From a bacterium (GTDB lineage Bacteria; Vulcanimicrobiota; JABDET01), in NCBI GenBank assembly GCA_021800275.1, contig JAJYZB010000002.1:196997-260996 (forward strand): DNA of 64,000 bases, given 5' to 3'. Below, piece by piece: positions 51,334-59,134 of the stretch. The position numbers and the translations under genes are program-made. The notes under the pieces are model-generated. The model saw nothing but the letters and a program-made list of their open reading frames with translations, searched no databases and was not told where the DNA came from. Positions within the stretch are counted from its first letter, which is position 1. The number at the start of each line of letters is the position of its first letter.

Positions 51334-51888
51334 ATGGCGATCCTGCATGAAAAACGAAAATACACGTATGAGGACTACTGCAAACTCCCTTCTGATATTC
51401 GGGCAGAAGTTCTGGAGGGGGAACTTCTGATGTGCGCCTCTCCCAATACCAGACACCAAAGAATATCACGAGAGATTGAATTCACGCTCTCCCAGTGGGT
51501 AAAAGAAAAAGGGTTAGGGGAAGTTTTAGATGCCCCGATGGATGTGGTCTTATCCCCCTATACTGTCCTTCAGCCCGATATTTTGTATATATCTAAAGAA
51601 AGAGTTTCGATTATTACAGAACCCAATATCCAAGGGGCTCCTGATTTAGTGGTTGAGATTCTTTCTCCTGGAGATGAGAAAAGAGATACAGTTAAGAAAA
51701 AAGCGATTTACGAAAAGTTCGGAGTGAAAGAGTACTGGATCGTAGATCCAACTCAAGAAAGCATCACGCTTTTCTCTTTGGGTGAGAAAGGTTATAAGGA
51801 GAAAGGGGTTTATGAGAAAGGTCAGGTTTTAGAATCTGTCATTCTTCCTGGGTTTACTTTAAAATTAGACGAAGTGTTTAAGGTTTAG
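51334..51888 (+). CDS. Uma2-family (DUF820) restriction-endonuclease-fold protein
   Basis: The 184-aa protein has the family pattern YTYEDYCKLP, AEVLEGELLMCASPNTRHQ, then VLQPDILYIS, PDLVVEILSPGD and KKKAIYEKFGVKEYWIVDP. The PD-(D/E)XK-like residues are in QPDILY, VVEILSP and the downstream Lys. The biological role of Uma2 proteins is unknown; they spread in many copies in cyanobacteria and other phyla. ATG 51334 is preferred; a TTG three codons... at 51331 directly precedes it and is equally spaced from AAGGAG. Confidence 0.9.
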   Translation: MAILHEKRKYTYEDYCKLPSDIRAEVLEGELLMCASPNTRHQRISREIEFTLSQWVKEKGLGEVLDAPMDVVLSPYTVLQPDILYISKERVSIITEPNIQGAPDLVVEILSPGDEKRDTVKKKAIYEKFGVKEYWIVDPTQESITLFSLGEKGYKEKGVYEKGQVLESVILPGFTLKLDEVFKV

Positions 51889-51902
51889 TCAGTATAGATT
51901 CT

Positions 51903-52373
51903 TCATCCCTTCTCCCGATACTTTTCCAGAACCTGGCTGATCCCCTGGACCCTGACCCAGATCGGAAAGATAAAAAAAATCAGACCCAGAACCACAAGAC
52001 TTTCTCCTGCAAGAGGCAGAAAACGAAAAACAGATGAAATAAGAGAAGCTGAATGTCCGTGAAAAACCATCTGCGCCAGAGGAGCCCCTGTCAAAAACAA
52101 GATCAATCCTGCATTGAAAAAGTAAAAACTCAGCCAGGCTGAAAGCTCATATTTTCTTTTTTTGTCAGCCCTCGGAAAGATCCAGAATCCGATTCCGAAG
52201 ACAAACTGAAACACCCAGCCAATAAGGAGCAGCTCCATATGATCCTCGAGCAGGATCCCCTGGAATGGGATATATCCAATTCCTTTCCCCAAGAGCATAA
52301 AAGCTCCAAGAGTTGTTCCAGCTAAAAAATATAAAAGTGAAGTTTTTAAAAACCAGCAGCTTAATTTAGGCAT
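51903..52373 (-). CDS. Small haem-copper-oxidase-like membrane protein 1
   Basis: Four membrane helices hold the motif HMELLLIGWVFQFVFGIGFW followed by IFPR, recalling a segment of cbb3-type oxidase subunit I with its helix histidine. Only 156 aa long, so it is not a complete oxidase. It is a paralogue of the next gene upstream (shared W-F-x-K-x-x-x-x-Y start and H-x-x-x-I-G-W motif). It is the last of four co-directional genes with NnrS and hemerythrin; a role in haem, copper or nitric oxide handling is inferred. Confidence 0.7.
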   Translation of the reverse strand: MPKLSCWFLKTSLLYFLAGTTLGAFMLLGKGIGYIPFQGILLEDHMELLLIGWVFQFVFGIGFWIFPRADKKRKYELSAWLSFYFFNAGLILFLTGAPLAQMVFHGHSASLISSVFRFLPLAGESLVVLGLIFFIFPIWVRVQGISQVLEKYREKG

Positions 52374-52374
52374 T

Positions 52375-52812
52375 TTATCTTTCTCTAATCCTCCCCCAGA
52401 TCAAAAATACAAAAAGAATGGATCCTAACCAGAGAAATAAAGCGGAAAAAATCAGAAATAGATCCCAGACAGGGGCAGGATTTAAAGCCTGAAGAGGTTC
52501 TCCAAAAGCCCTTAAGCACAATCCCAAATTTAAAAAAATAAAAATAAACCAGCCTAAAATTTCAATCCCATTCAAGGCAGAAGAACGGTGAGATGAATCC
52601 TTTGCTTGAACTGAAGGACGGGGAAAAAGCCACCAAGATACTCCGATAATGGTCTGGGTGAGCCATCCAATGGTGAGAAAATGAATGTAAACCAGAGTAA
52701 AATCAGGAGCCAGATAAGAGTAATGAGGAAGAGAAAAAAAGAGATTCATTCCCAGTCCAAGGGCCAGATAAATCACTCCACTTTTAATGAACCATCGGGT
52801 TAAAGTTGGCAT
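52375..52812 (-). CDS. Small haem-copper-oxidase-like membrane protein 2
   Basis: The 145-aa, four-helix product has WFIKSGVIYLALGLGMNLFF and the motif HFLTIGWLTQTIIGVSWW followed by LFPRP, matching its neighbour. The shared histidine could be a haem or metal ligand. One base separates it from the following paralogue and 30 bases from nnrS, so it is in the same operon. Proteins of this kind are often annotated as cbb3 subunit I-like near nnrS. Confidence 0.7.
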   Translation of the reverse strand: MPTLTRWFIKSGVIYLALGLGMNLFFSLPHYSYLAPDFTLVYIHFLTIGWLTQTIIGVSWWLFPRPSVQAKDSSHRSSALNGIEILGWFIFIFLNLGLCLRAFGEPLQALNPAPVWDLFLIFSALFLWLGSILFVFLIWGRIRER

Positions 52813-52842
52813 CTCTGATCATCCTTAATTTTATCCTCGATA

Positions 52843-53922
52843 TTAAACTGCTTTTAATTTTGATCCAATTCCTGTTAAAATTGAAAAAACCATCTGGGCT
52901 AAAAATAAAAGGATGGCTGCAGCATTTCCAACCCCTCCCCACTGCTGGATCAGGCTCTGTCCTGTCAAATCCCCGATAACGCGAACAGCGAGTGAAGCTG
53001 CGAGCAAGATTAAATAAATATAATACTGATTTTGAAACTGAATGGGCAGCTCTAAAATCGCAGGGAAAATGATGCAGGCATGACCGAATATCATAGAAAA
53101 AACAAAACCTAAAAAAAGCGTATGTAGAGCAGCATCATAATGGAAGCCTGACAAGTGCGAAGAAAAAATCAAAAAACATAATCCTGAAATCCCAAGCCAG
53201 ACATACCCAGATAAAAGAGAAACTGCTGCAAAACGGGGGAGTCCAGGTTTTCGAATTGTTTTACGCGCAATATCAAATTGAAAAAGCCAGAATGAAAATA
53301 AAATCATGCCAACTCCTGCCAGAGCATTTCCAAGAGGATAAGCGTATTCGCTGAAAACAGCCCCTCCGAGAAATAAAAGGGATGCAGCCATAAAAATCAT
53401 GACTGCTGCTTTAGGAAGTTTCTGTAGCTGGCTGAGTTCCAGTCTTTCACCTGCAATGATAAAAATCAAGAATCCTGCCCAAAAAAGCAGAACCTGTGGG
53501 ACAGTTTGTCCGAAAAACCAGAATAGATTTCCTGTGAACCAGGACAAAGCCCCTGTCCCCATCACAAAAGCTGAAAAGGAGGGCTGAATTCGGATAAGAA
53601 AAAGATTGATGATAAAAAAGACTAAACTCCCTATTAAAATAGAGATAACTCCTGTGGGATAACTTACCCCTGACAAAAGAACAATCCCTCCGACCCCGGT
53701 TAAAATCGGTGAAAGAAATCCCCAGGGTCTGCGAAGGGCAACCGCTCTTTCAAGCCCAAGAACAGTACCCAAAAATCCTGAAATCATTAAAGGACCGTGA
53801 ACCAGGGACAGGTTCGGATTCCAGGGGGGGAATGGGATAGGAATAGAAAGCCTCAAAAACCCCGCCCAAATCCCCCCCAGCAAACTTAAAATTCCTAGTC
53901 CCAGGAGTGGGAACTTTTTCAT
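52843..53922 (-). CDS. nnrS: NnrS-family haem/copper membrane protein
   Basis: The 359-aa protein has about twelve hydrophobic helices and NnrS features: LVHGPLMISGFLGTVLGLER, FIIAGERLELSQL, and the late pair ALHTLFLGFVFSMIFGHACI with conserved histidines. NnrS relieves nitrosative stress by protecting cellular iron pools from nitric oxide. It overlaps the hemerythrin gene by four bases. The gene is predicted to be under the FNR-type box at 54670-54683. Confidence 0.9.
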   Translation of the reverse strand: MKKFPLLGLGILSLLGGIWAGFLRLSIPIPFPPWNPNLSLVHGPLMISGFLGTVLGLERAVALRRPWGFLSPILTGVGGIVLLSGVSYPTGVISILIGSLVFFIINLFLIRIQPSFSAFVMGTGALSWFTGNLFWFFGQTVPQVLLFWAGFLIFIIAGERLELSQLQKLPKAAVMIFMAASLLFLGGAVFSEYAYPLGNALAGVGMILFSFWLFQFDIARKTIRKPGLPRFAAVSLLSGYVWLGISGLCFLIFSSHLSGFHYDAALHTLFLGFVFSMIFGHACIIFPAILELPIQFQNQYYIYLILLAASLAVRVIGDLTGQSLIQQWGGVGNAAAILLFLAQMVFSILTGIGSKLKAV

Positions 53923-54608
53923 TTTCTGCTGATTTTAACCCTCCAATCTTCAGGTCCTTTTTCTAGATACTCCCACTCAAACATTCCTTCCCGTTCATGC
54001 AGAAATGAGTAGTAAAGTGGTTTTGGATCATGATCGTTCACAAGAATAAAAGCTCTACCTTCAGGTGTTTCATCAAAAGTTTTAAAAATCAGTGGATGCC
54101 TTTGAGGCGGCGGCATATTTCGAACATCCAGAATCTGTTCCTGACATTTCGGATCTGAGCAGCCTTTAGAAACCTCAAAACTTTTATGCATCTGATGCAG
54201 CAGACCTTCCTGTTCTTTTTCTGAAAGATAGCTGCGGAGCAGAGGGAAATAAACTTCTTCCTCTTTTTGGGTGTGAAGATTCAAAATCAAAAGAAGGTCC
54301 TGAGCTTTCTTCAGAACCTCATCCTTACTGGATCCAGATTCAGTGATTCCAGAAATAATCTGCTTCACAAACTGATGTTCTAAAGTCATAGTGGCTGTTG
54401 GCTTCCCATATTTAGTTATCAGCCGATCCACTTCAGGATAAACAGATTTTTCCTCTGCTTCAATATGGGGAATCAGCTCTTTTTTAAAAAAATCAACCAA
54501 ACCTTCTGGAGACTTCCCTCCCCTTTCTTCCAACTCTTTTGTTAAACATTCTACTCTTGCAAGCAGTTCTTTATGATGCTCCTGCAATGTATTCATTAAT
54601 TTTCCCAT
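53919..54608 (-). CDS. Hemerythrin-like domain plus DUF2249 protein
   Basis: Residues about 1-140 are a hemerythrin-like four-helix bundle with di-iron ligands in LQEHHKELL, HIEAEEKSVYPEV, MTLEHQFVKQI and LNLHTQKEEEVYFPLL. Residues about 155-228 form a DUF2249 domain (LDVRNMPPPQRHPLIFKTFD, RAFILVNDHDPKPLYYSF). This fusion is linked to repair or sensing under nitric oxide. The ribosome site AGGAGG is well placed and an FNR-type box lies 62 bases upstream. It is the first gene of the four-gene operon. Confidence 0.9.
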   Translation of the reverse strand: MGKLMNTLQEHHKELLARVECLTKELEERGGKSPEGLVDFFKKELIPHIEAEEKSVYPEVDRLITKYGKPTATMTLEHQFVKQIISGITESGSSKDEVLKKAQDLLLILNLHTQKEEEVYFPLLRSYLSEKEQEGLLHQMHKSFEVSKGCSDPKCQEQILDVRNMPPPQRHPLIFKTFDETPEGRAFILVNDHDPKPLYYSFLHEREGMFEWEYLEKGPEDWRVKISRK

Positions 54609-54641
54609 GATTATTCCTCCTTTTCATTCTGGTACAGAAAT

Positions 54642-54683
54642 AGCATACTCCCCTTAAGAGGAATTGTCTTTGATCTAGATCAA
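54642..54683 (-). promoter_or_regulatory. FNR/DNR-type box with matching -10 (class II activated promoter)
   Basis: TTGATCTAGATCAA (54670-54683) is a perfect TTGAT-N4-ATCAA palindrome. TATGCT on the minus strand (54642-54647) would be the -10, giving a start near 54635. The box centre (54676.5) is then at about -41.5, the standard class II activator position. Confidence 0.8.
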
Positions 54684-54700
54684 GTAAAAAAATATATTTC

Positions 54701-54803
54701 TTGTACTTTCGTGTGTTTTATGGTACAATCAAGGCGTACTGCGGCGAAATTTTTGACAGTTTTTTGGCAAAGGTATGTTAAGCTGAAAAGGAGATGAAAT
54801 CTG
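54701..54803 (+). repeat. Duplicated promoter-leader, copy 2 (orphan)
   Basis: Gap-free counterpart of 51231-51333, including -35 TTGTAC, -10 TACAAT (54724-54729) and AAAAGGAGATG. No Uma2 gene follows; only a short frame does. Confidence 0.85.
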
Positions 54804-54805
54804 AT

Positions 54806-54910
54806 ATGTCAATCCTTGGCTTTCAAACAAAAGAGCGCCGCTCGGTAGTCCACCATTCTCTCCAACTGCTGAAGCTGTCCTTTCTTGCGTTCTTATTTCT
54901 CTGGCACTGA
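54806..54910 (+). CDS. Possible 34-aa leftover frame behind the duplicated leader
   Basis: An ATG correctly placed after the copied ribosome site starts MSILGFQTKERR and runs 34 codons, overlapping the convergent Crp-type gene. The start MSIL resembles the MAIL of the Uma2 protein, so this may be the stump of a second Uma2 gene. Expression is plausible but function is doubtful. Confidence 0.35.
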   Translation: MSILGFQTKERRSVVHHSLQLLKLSFLAFLFLWH

Positions 54911-55567
54911 AAAGAGTTTTGAAGATTTTTTAATCTGGATACTCCCCCTTTTTGCTGCAATCCATCCATTTTTCTGCCAGCGATTCAAGATTCTGCTGAC
55001 TGTATAAAGTGTAGTGCCTGTTAATTCAGCCAGATCTTGACGAGACAGAAGGAGTTCACTGGTTTTCATTTTTTTTGAAAGTCGGGAGAGAGCGCGGGAA
55101 ACTCTTACCTCAACTCTTTCTGTGGCTAACTCTAAATATCTCTGTCTGAGTTCAGACAGTTCATCTCCTAAAATCTGCAGGGCATTCAAGGCGATTTTTG
55201 GAGAAAGATCCATCAATTTCCAAATCGTCTCTCTGTCCCACGTAAAAACTTTTGAAACAGCAGCCGTGGTTCCTGATGCAGGATAAGCGATTCCCCCAAA
55301 AAGAGGAACACACCCAAACAATTCTCCAGGACCAGCATACCGAACCACAATCTGGCTGCCGTCAGGACTTAACTGGGTGACTTTGACCTTTCCTTCAATT
55401 AAGAAAAATAATTGATCCGCTTTTTCGCCCTGACGAAAAAAAACTTCTCCTTTTTCTTTCTGCGCCATCCCGGCTGCTTCCACAATTCGAGCCAGTGCAG
55501 AAGCATCAAGACCTTTAAAAAGTCCACATTTTTTTAAAAATGCAACTTTCTCCTCATAAATCCGCAA
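54893..55567 (-). CDS. Crp/Fnr-family transcription regulator
   Basis: The 224-aa product has a cyclic-nucleotide-type sensor barrel (EVFFRQGEKADQLFFLIEGK, VVRYAGPGELFGCVPLFGG). A dimer helix and a C-terminal winged helix follow, with SRQDLAELTGTTLYTVSRIL as the DNA-reading part. The VSR residues match those that read TTGAT half-sites, but no N-terminal cysteine cluster for Fe-S is present, so it resembles DNR/NnrR-type and not FNR. It is beside the hemerythrin-NnrS operon with a TTGAT box and is the likely regulator (inference). It follows minE by 50 bases. Confidence 0.9.
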   Translation of the reverse strand: MRIYEEKVAFLKKCGLFKGLDASALARIVEAAGMAQKEKGEVFFRQGEKADQLFFLIEGKVKVTQLSPDGSQIVVRYAGPGELFGCVPLFGGIAYPASGTTAAVSKVFTWDRETIWKLMDLSPKIALNALQILGDELSELRQRYLELATERVEVRVSRALSRLSKKMKTSELLLSRQDLAELTGTTLYTVSRILNRWQKNGWIAAKRGSIQIKKSSKLFSVPEK

Positions 55568-55617
55568 ATCGAATTTCGACGAAGTATGCTTAAATATTAC
55601 TGCCTTCTTCGCCGCGG

Positions 55618-56040
55618 CTATTTTCGCCTGGTTCTGCGAAACCGTCTGGGGATAGATAGTGCCTGGGATTGAACTCGTTCAGCAGGATTCATTTCTATCT
55701 CAGTTTGAGGCACAAAATCGGTTTGGGAAAGGTCATCAGTTGCTAATGGGGCAGCAGGAATAAATTTCGCCTCAGGTTTAATGCGGAGAATAGGAATGCT
55801 GGCTGCAAGAGCCATGACACCTTGCTGCCTCTCTAATCCAAACTCCAATTTTGTGGGGTCAATTTCCAGATAACGACTGATGACACCCACCATTTCCCGC
55901 CTGAGAGTTCCTAGAAGTCCCTCTGAAATACTGGATTGATCTTGAATTAAAACAGCCCTAAGGCGAGTTTTCGCTTTTTTTGCTGAATCATCGGGAGAAA
56001 AAACTTTCCAGAAATTAAATTTTTTCAAGATTTCGATCAT
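55618..56040 (-). CDS. minE: Division topology factor MinE with C-terminal extension
   Basis: From ATG 56040 (GGAGG upstream, 4 bases after minD) the 140-aa product starts as MinE: FFKVF-type segment, KKAKTRLRAVLIQDQSSI, then REMVGVISRYLEIDPTKLEF and ASIPIL. About 55 extra residues follow (Pro- and Asp-rich, then Arg-rich ending RRFRRTRRK), which normal MinE of about 88 residues lacks. MinE drives MinD oscillation. The frame upstream of 56040 overlaps minD and is not part of it. Confidence 0.9.
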   Translation of the reverse strand: MIEILKKFNFWKVFSPDDSAKKAKTRLRAVLIQDQSSISEGLLGTLRREMVGVISRYLEIDPTKLEFGLERQQGVMALAASIPILRIKPEAKFIPAAPLATDDLSQTDFVPQTEIEMNPAERVQSQALSIPRRFRRTRRK

Positions 56041-56044
56041 GGTC

Positions 56045-56851
56045 TTATGCCTCCACTTTCGCAAAAAACTTCCAGAGTCTTCCGAAAAGATTTTCTCCAT
56101 TGTCAGGTTTGACAGTGTAAACGAGATCTGGATCTTTCATCCTCTCCACAATCTGCCTGTATGCTTCCCCCGCTTTTGACGATGGATTCAACACAGCAGG
56201 CTCCCCTTTATTCGAAGAAACCACAATGGCTTCATCCTCTGGGACCATGCCCAAAAGTTTAATATTCAAAATTTCTTGAATGTCCTCTATGCTCATCATC
56301 TGTCCTTTTTTCATCATGTCTTTTCGGACCCGATTCAAAATTAAGCGGGGACTATATTTTCCTTCAGCTTCCAGAAGCCCAATAATTCGGTCTGCATCCC
56401 GAACCGCGGAGACTTCAGGAGTTGTAACAATCACAGCCTCATCAGCCCCTGCAACCGCATTTTTGAATCCATGTTCGATTCCAGCAGGACAGTCAATCAA
56501 AACATAATCAAACTCACGTCTTAAATTCTCGCAGAGAGTCTTCATCTGCTGAGGAGTTACATCTTCTTTATCTTTACTCTGGGCTGCTGGAATTAAATAA
56601 AGGTTTTCAAACCGTTTGTCTTTGATCATAGCTTGACGAGGAGAACGGCATTTCCCTTGAACCACATCCACCAGATCAAAAACGATCCGATTTTCAAGAC
56701 CCAAAACCAGATCCAGATTTCGGAGCCCGATATCGGTATCAATTAAAATCACTCTTTCACCTGAAGCGGCAAGTCCTGAACCTAAATTAGCAGTTGCCGT
56801 TGTTTTACCAACTCCCCCTTTACCGGACGTGATGACAAAAACTTTCCCCAT
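56045..56851 (-). CDS. minD: Septum site-determining ATPase MinD
   Basis: The 268-aa product has the deviant Walker A GKGGVGKTTATANLG, DTDIGLRNLDLVLGLENR, DYVLIDCPAGIE and TTPEVSAVRDADRIIG. The C-terminal amphipathic helix LFGRLWKFFAKVEA anchors it to the membrane. With MinC and MinE it blocks polar division. It is in a minC-minD-minE operon. Confidence 0.97.
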   Translation of the reverse strand: MGKVFVITSGKGGVGKTTATANLGSGLAASGERVILIDTDIGLRNLDLVLGLENRIVFDLVDVVQGKCRSPRQAMIKDKRFENLYLIPAAQSKDKEDVTPQQMKTLCENLRREFDYVLIDCPAGIEHGFKNAVAGADEAVIVTTPEVSAVRDADRIIGLLEAEGKYSPRLILNRVRKDMMKKGQMMSIEDIQEILNIKLLGMVPEDEAIVVSSNKGEPAVLNPSSKAGEAYRQIVERMKDPDLVYTVKPDNGENLFGRLWKFFAKVEA

Positions 56852-56921
56852 ATTTTTCTCCTCCTTTTTTAAATTTTACTCCTCCCATGAATAAAGTTGT
56901 TGTTCATTCGTATCTTTTTCA

Positions 56922-57677
56922 TCACAGCAAACTCCTTAACACCTTATGCTTAAGAGCATAAGGCTCTATGACAATAGAACCTCTTTCAATTTTTGCCATT
57001 TCGGGAACATGATCCTCATTCCATTCTTCTGAAGAACGCGCAATGCAGTCAGCAATTCGAAGCTGCGTTGGTTTAAGCTCCAGAGCCGCGACAACAGCGG
57101 TTTGATCCCCTCTAATCCCAGCATGGGCGATCCCTCGGAGAGATCCAAAAACAACAATATTCCCAGCAGCCGAAACTTCTGCTCCAGGATTCACATCCCC
57201 TAAAATGGTGAGGTCTCCATTAAAATGCTGCAGCTGTCCTGATCTTAAAGTCTTACGCACAAACAAAGCAGAAGCGTGAACTTCTTCAGGCTTCTCTTTC
57301 AAAATTTTTCCACCGCTTTTTACAGGATGATCTATCCTGACACGGCTGCTCATAATGGAGCCATTCCCAATGAGTTCAATTCCTGCTTCTTTCGCCATCA
57401 ATTTTGTGATGGGATTATCACTTAAAATTCCTTTGATTCGAATTCCAGCAGAATGAAGAATTCCCAAAAAAGCGCTGAACTCTTTTTCTTGAAAAGGTCG
57501 AGCCCCAAAATCTAAAACAAGTTCAGCGTTCTGAAAAAAAGTAGATTCTTTTAAAAGCTTTTCCTGGAGAACAGTGGAAAGCTCTTGAAGGGAAAGCTCG
57601 GGAGAAAGAATGAGGGTTAACCCTTCTCTCCCTCCTTTTACAACAATCCCATCACCCATGCCCTGACGTTCTGTCAA
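56922..57677 (-). CDS. minC: Septum site-determining inhibitor MinC
   Basis: The 251-aa product has an N-terminal MinC domain (about 8-105, LSLQELSTVLQEKLLKESTF) and the C-terminal beta-helix domain. That domain contains VRKTLRSGQLQHFNGDLTIL, GDVNPGAEVSAAGNIVVFG and LRGIAHAGIRGD. MinC blocks FtsZ assembly where MinD recruits it. Two palindromes lie just upstream (CCTTGTTAACAAGG at 57691-57704 and TGGAAAA-CCCC-TTTTCCA at 57707-57724), possibly regulatory. Confidence 0.95.
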   Translation of the reverse strand: MTERQGMGDGIVVKGGREGLTLILSPELSLQELSTVLQEKLLKESTFFQNAELVLDFGARPFQEKEFSAFLGILHSAGIRIKGILSDNPITKLMAKEAGIELIGNGSIMSSRVRIDHPVKSGGKILKEKPEEVHASALFVRKTLRSGQLQHFNGDLTILGDVNPGAEVSAAGNIVVFGSLRGIAHAGIRGDQTAVVAALELKPTQLRIADCIARSSEEWNEDHVPEMAKIERGSIVIEPYALKHKVLRSLL

Positions 57678-57741
57678 TTGCCCAATTCTCCCTTGTTAAC
57701 AAGGTGTGGAAAACCCCTTTTCCAAACTTCAATATTTTAAT

Positions 57742-58689
57742 TCATGAAAGAGGAGAAAATTCCTTTTTTTCAGCCAGATTTTCAAGCGCAATTTCTGAGT
57801 TTTTTTTCATTTTTTTTTGTTTAGCTCTCATCAATGGAGTTCCCGAAAAAAGATCGCCAAATCTTTCCTGATCCAGTTCTGCCCAGGACTGCAGTGAAAT
57901 CTGATTTTCAAGTCTTGGAAAAAAATCTATCTCATCAGTTGTTTTCTCGAACTTATTCCATGGACAGACTTCCTGGCAGATGTCACATCCAAAAATCCAA
58001 TCCCCGAACTGATTGGCAGTCTCTTGTTCTGGAGGCGCTTTTGATTCAATTGTATGATAGGAGATACACTTCGTGCTGTCCACCACATAAGGAGAGACAA
58101 TTGCCTCTGTTGGACACGCCTCTATGCATTTATTGCACGTTCCGCAGAAATCAGAATGGGGTTCATCAGGTTCAATCTCTAAGTCCGTTAAGATTTCTCC
58201 GAGAAAAACCCATGATCCTGAATCCTTTGTGATCAAATTGCTGTGTTTTCCCTGCCATCCAATTCCTGCTCTCTGAGCCCAAACTTTTTCTAAAACAGGG
58301 GAAGAATCCACACAGATCTTTGCCTCTGCCTCTCCAGACAGTTCTAAAATATAGTGCGTCAGGGTTTTTAATTTTCTTCTCATCACTTTATGATAATCAC
58401 TTCCCCAAGCATACCTGGAAATACGACCCTGTTCCAGATGGGCTTTTGTGGGGTAAGGCGTGTAGTAATTTAAACTTAAAGAAATCACGGTTCTGCAGTC
58501 AGAAAAAAATAAGCTCGGGTCTAGACGGATCTCAGGGCTGCGAGCCATATACTCCATGGTCCCTTGATACCCTTGTGTTAACCAGTTCAAAAGCGGAGCA
58601 TCAGGAAGTTTTTCTGCCCTGGAAAACCCTACATGACTGAATCCGATCTCAAGAGCTTTTTCCTTAATTTTTTCTTTTAAAAATTTCAC
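57742..58689 (-). CDS. queG: Epoxyqueuosine reductase QueG
   Basis: The 315-aa product shows the cobalamin- and Fe-S-dependent QueG pattern: ISRYAWGSDYHKVMRRKL, CVDSSPVLEKVWAQRAGIGW, and FLGEILTDLEI. The two ferredoxin-type clusters are CGTCNKCIEACPT and CDICQEVCPW. It carries out the last step of queuosine formation in certain tRNAs. Length is shorter than E. coli QueG because the C-terminal HEAT part is missing, as in many bacteria. Confidence 0.94.
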   Translation of the reverse strand: MKFLKEKIKEKALEIGFSHVGFSRAEKLPDAPLLNWLTQGYQGTMEYMARSPEIRLDPSLFFSDCRTVISLSLNYYTPYPTKAHLEQGRISRYAWGSDYHKVMRRKLKTLTHYILELSGEAEAKICVDSSPVLEKVWAQRAGIGWQGKHSNLITKDSGSWVFLGEILTDLEIEPDEPHSDFCGTCNKCIEACPTEAIVSPYVVDSTKCISYHTIESKAPPEQETANQFGDWIFGCDICQEVCPWNKFEKTTDEIDFFPRLENQISLQSWAELDQERFGDLFSGTPLMRAKQKKMKKNSEIALENLAEKKEFSPLS

Positions 58690-58733
58690 AACATTAAGTA
58701 AAGATGATGAACAAAAAATATTTAAAAATCGGA

Positions 58734-59093
58734 TTAAGCTAAAAGCATGGGAAGAGGTTTTAACTCCCTGCGGATCGGATCCAGGGCTAACCCTAAAGCC
58801 TCCAAAGTGAAAGCCCCTAAAAGCTGGCTGTCCCCTTTTTCACCAAAGATCACATCTGCCACTCCAATCTGTTCCTTATATTTAAAAAGGGCTCCACCCT
58901 TTTTCCGAACTATTTTAGATCCATCAGCCAGCCTGAACTCTTGTTTAGTAATGGCTTTTATCTTTAATTTTTTCAGAATTGGTTCAGGGACAACAGAATA
59001 AATAGCTCCTGAGTCAATCAGAAATTCAACTTTTTCCGTGACCTTAGGATTAGACGGATTCCCAACTTCCAATTCCAAAACAGTTAATCCCAT
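58734..59093 (-). CDS. Retropepsin-like aspartyl protease domain protein
   Basis: The start ATG 59093 gives 119 aa; a TTG at 59138 that overlaps the cytochrome stop is possible. The protease-type signature FLIDSGAIYSVVPEPIL holds the active-site D-S/T-G, followed by FRLADGSKIVRKKGGALF and LLGAFTLEALGLALDP, as in clan AA proteins. These small bacterial proteins act as dimers; substrates are unknown. It is directly downstream of the dihaem cytochrome gene. Confidence 0.78.
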   Translation of the reverse strand: MGLTVLELEVGNPSNPKVTEKVEFLIDSGAIYSVVPEPILKKLKIKAITKQEFRLADGSKIVRKKGGALFKYKEQIGVADVIFGEKGDSQLLGAFTLEALGLALDPIRRELKPLPMLLA

Positions 59094-59134
59094 AATATTT
59101 CTTCTCTTCGTGGAAAAAGATGCAAACCCCTTTC

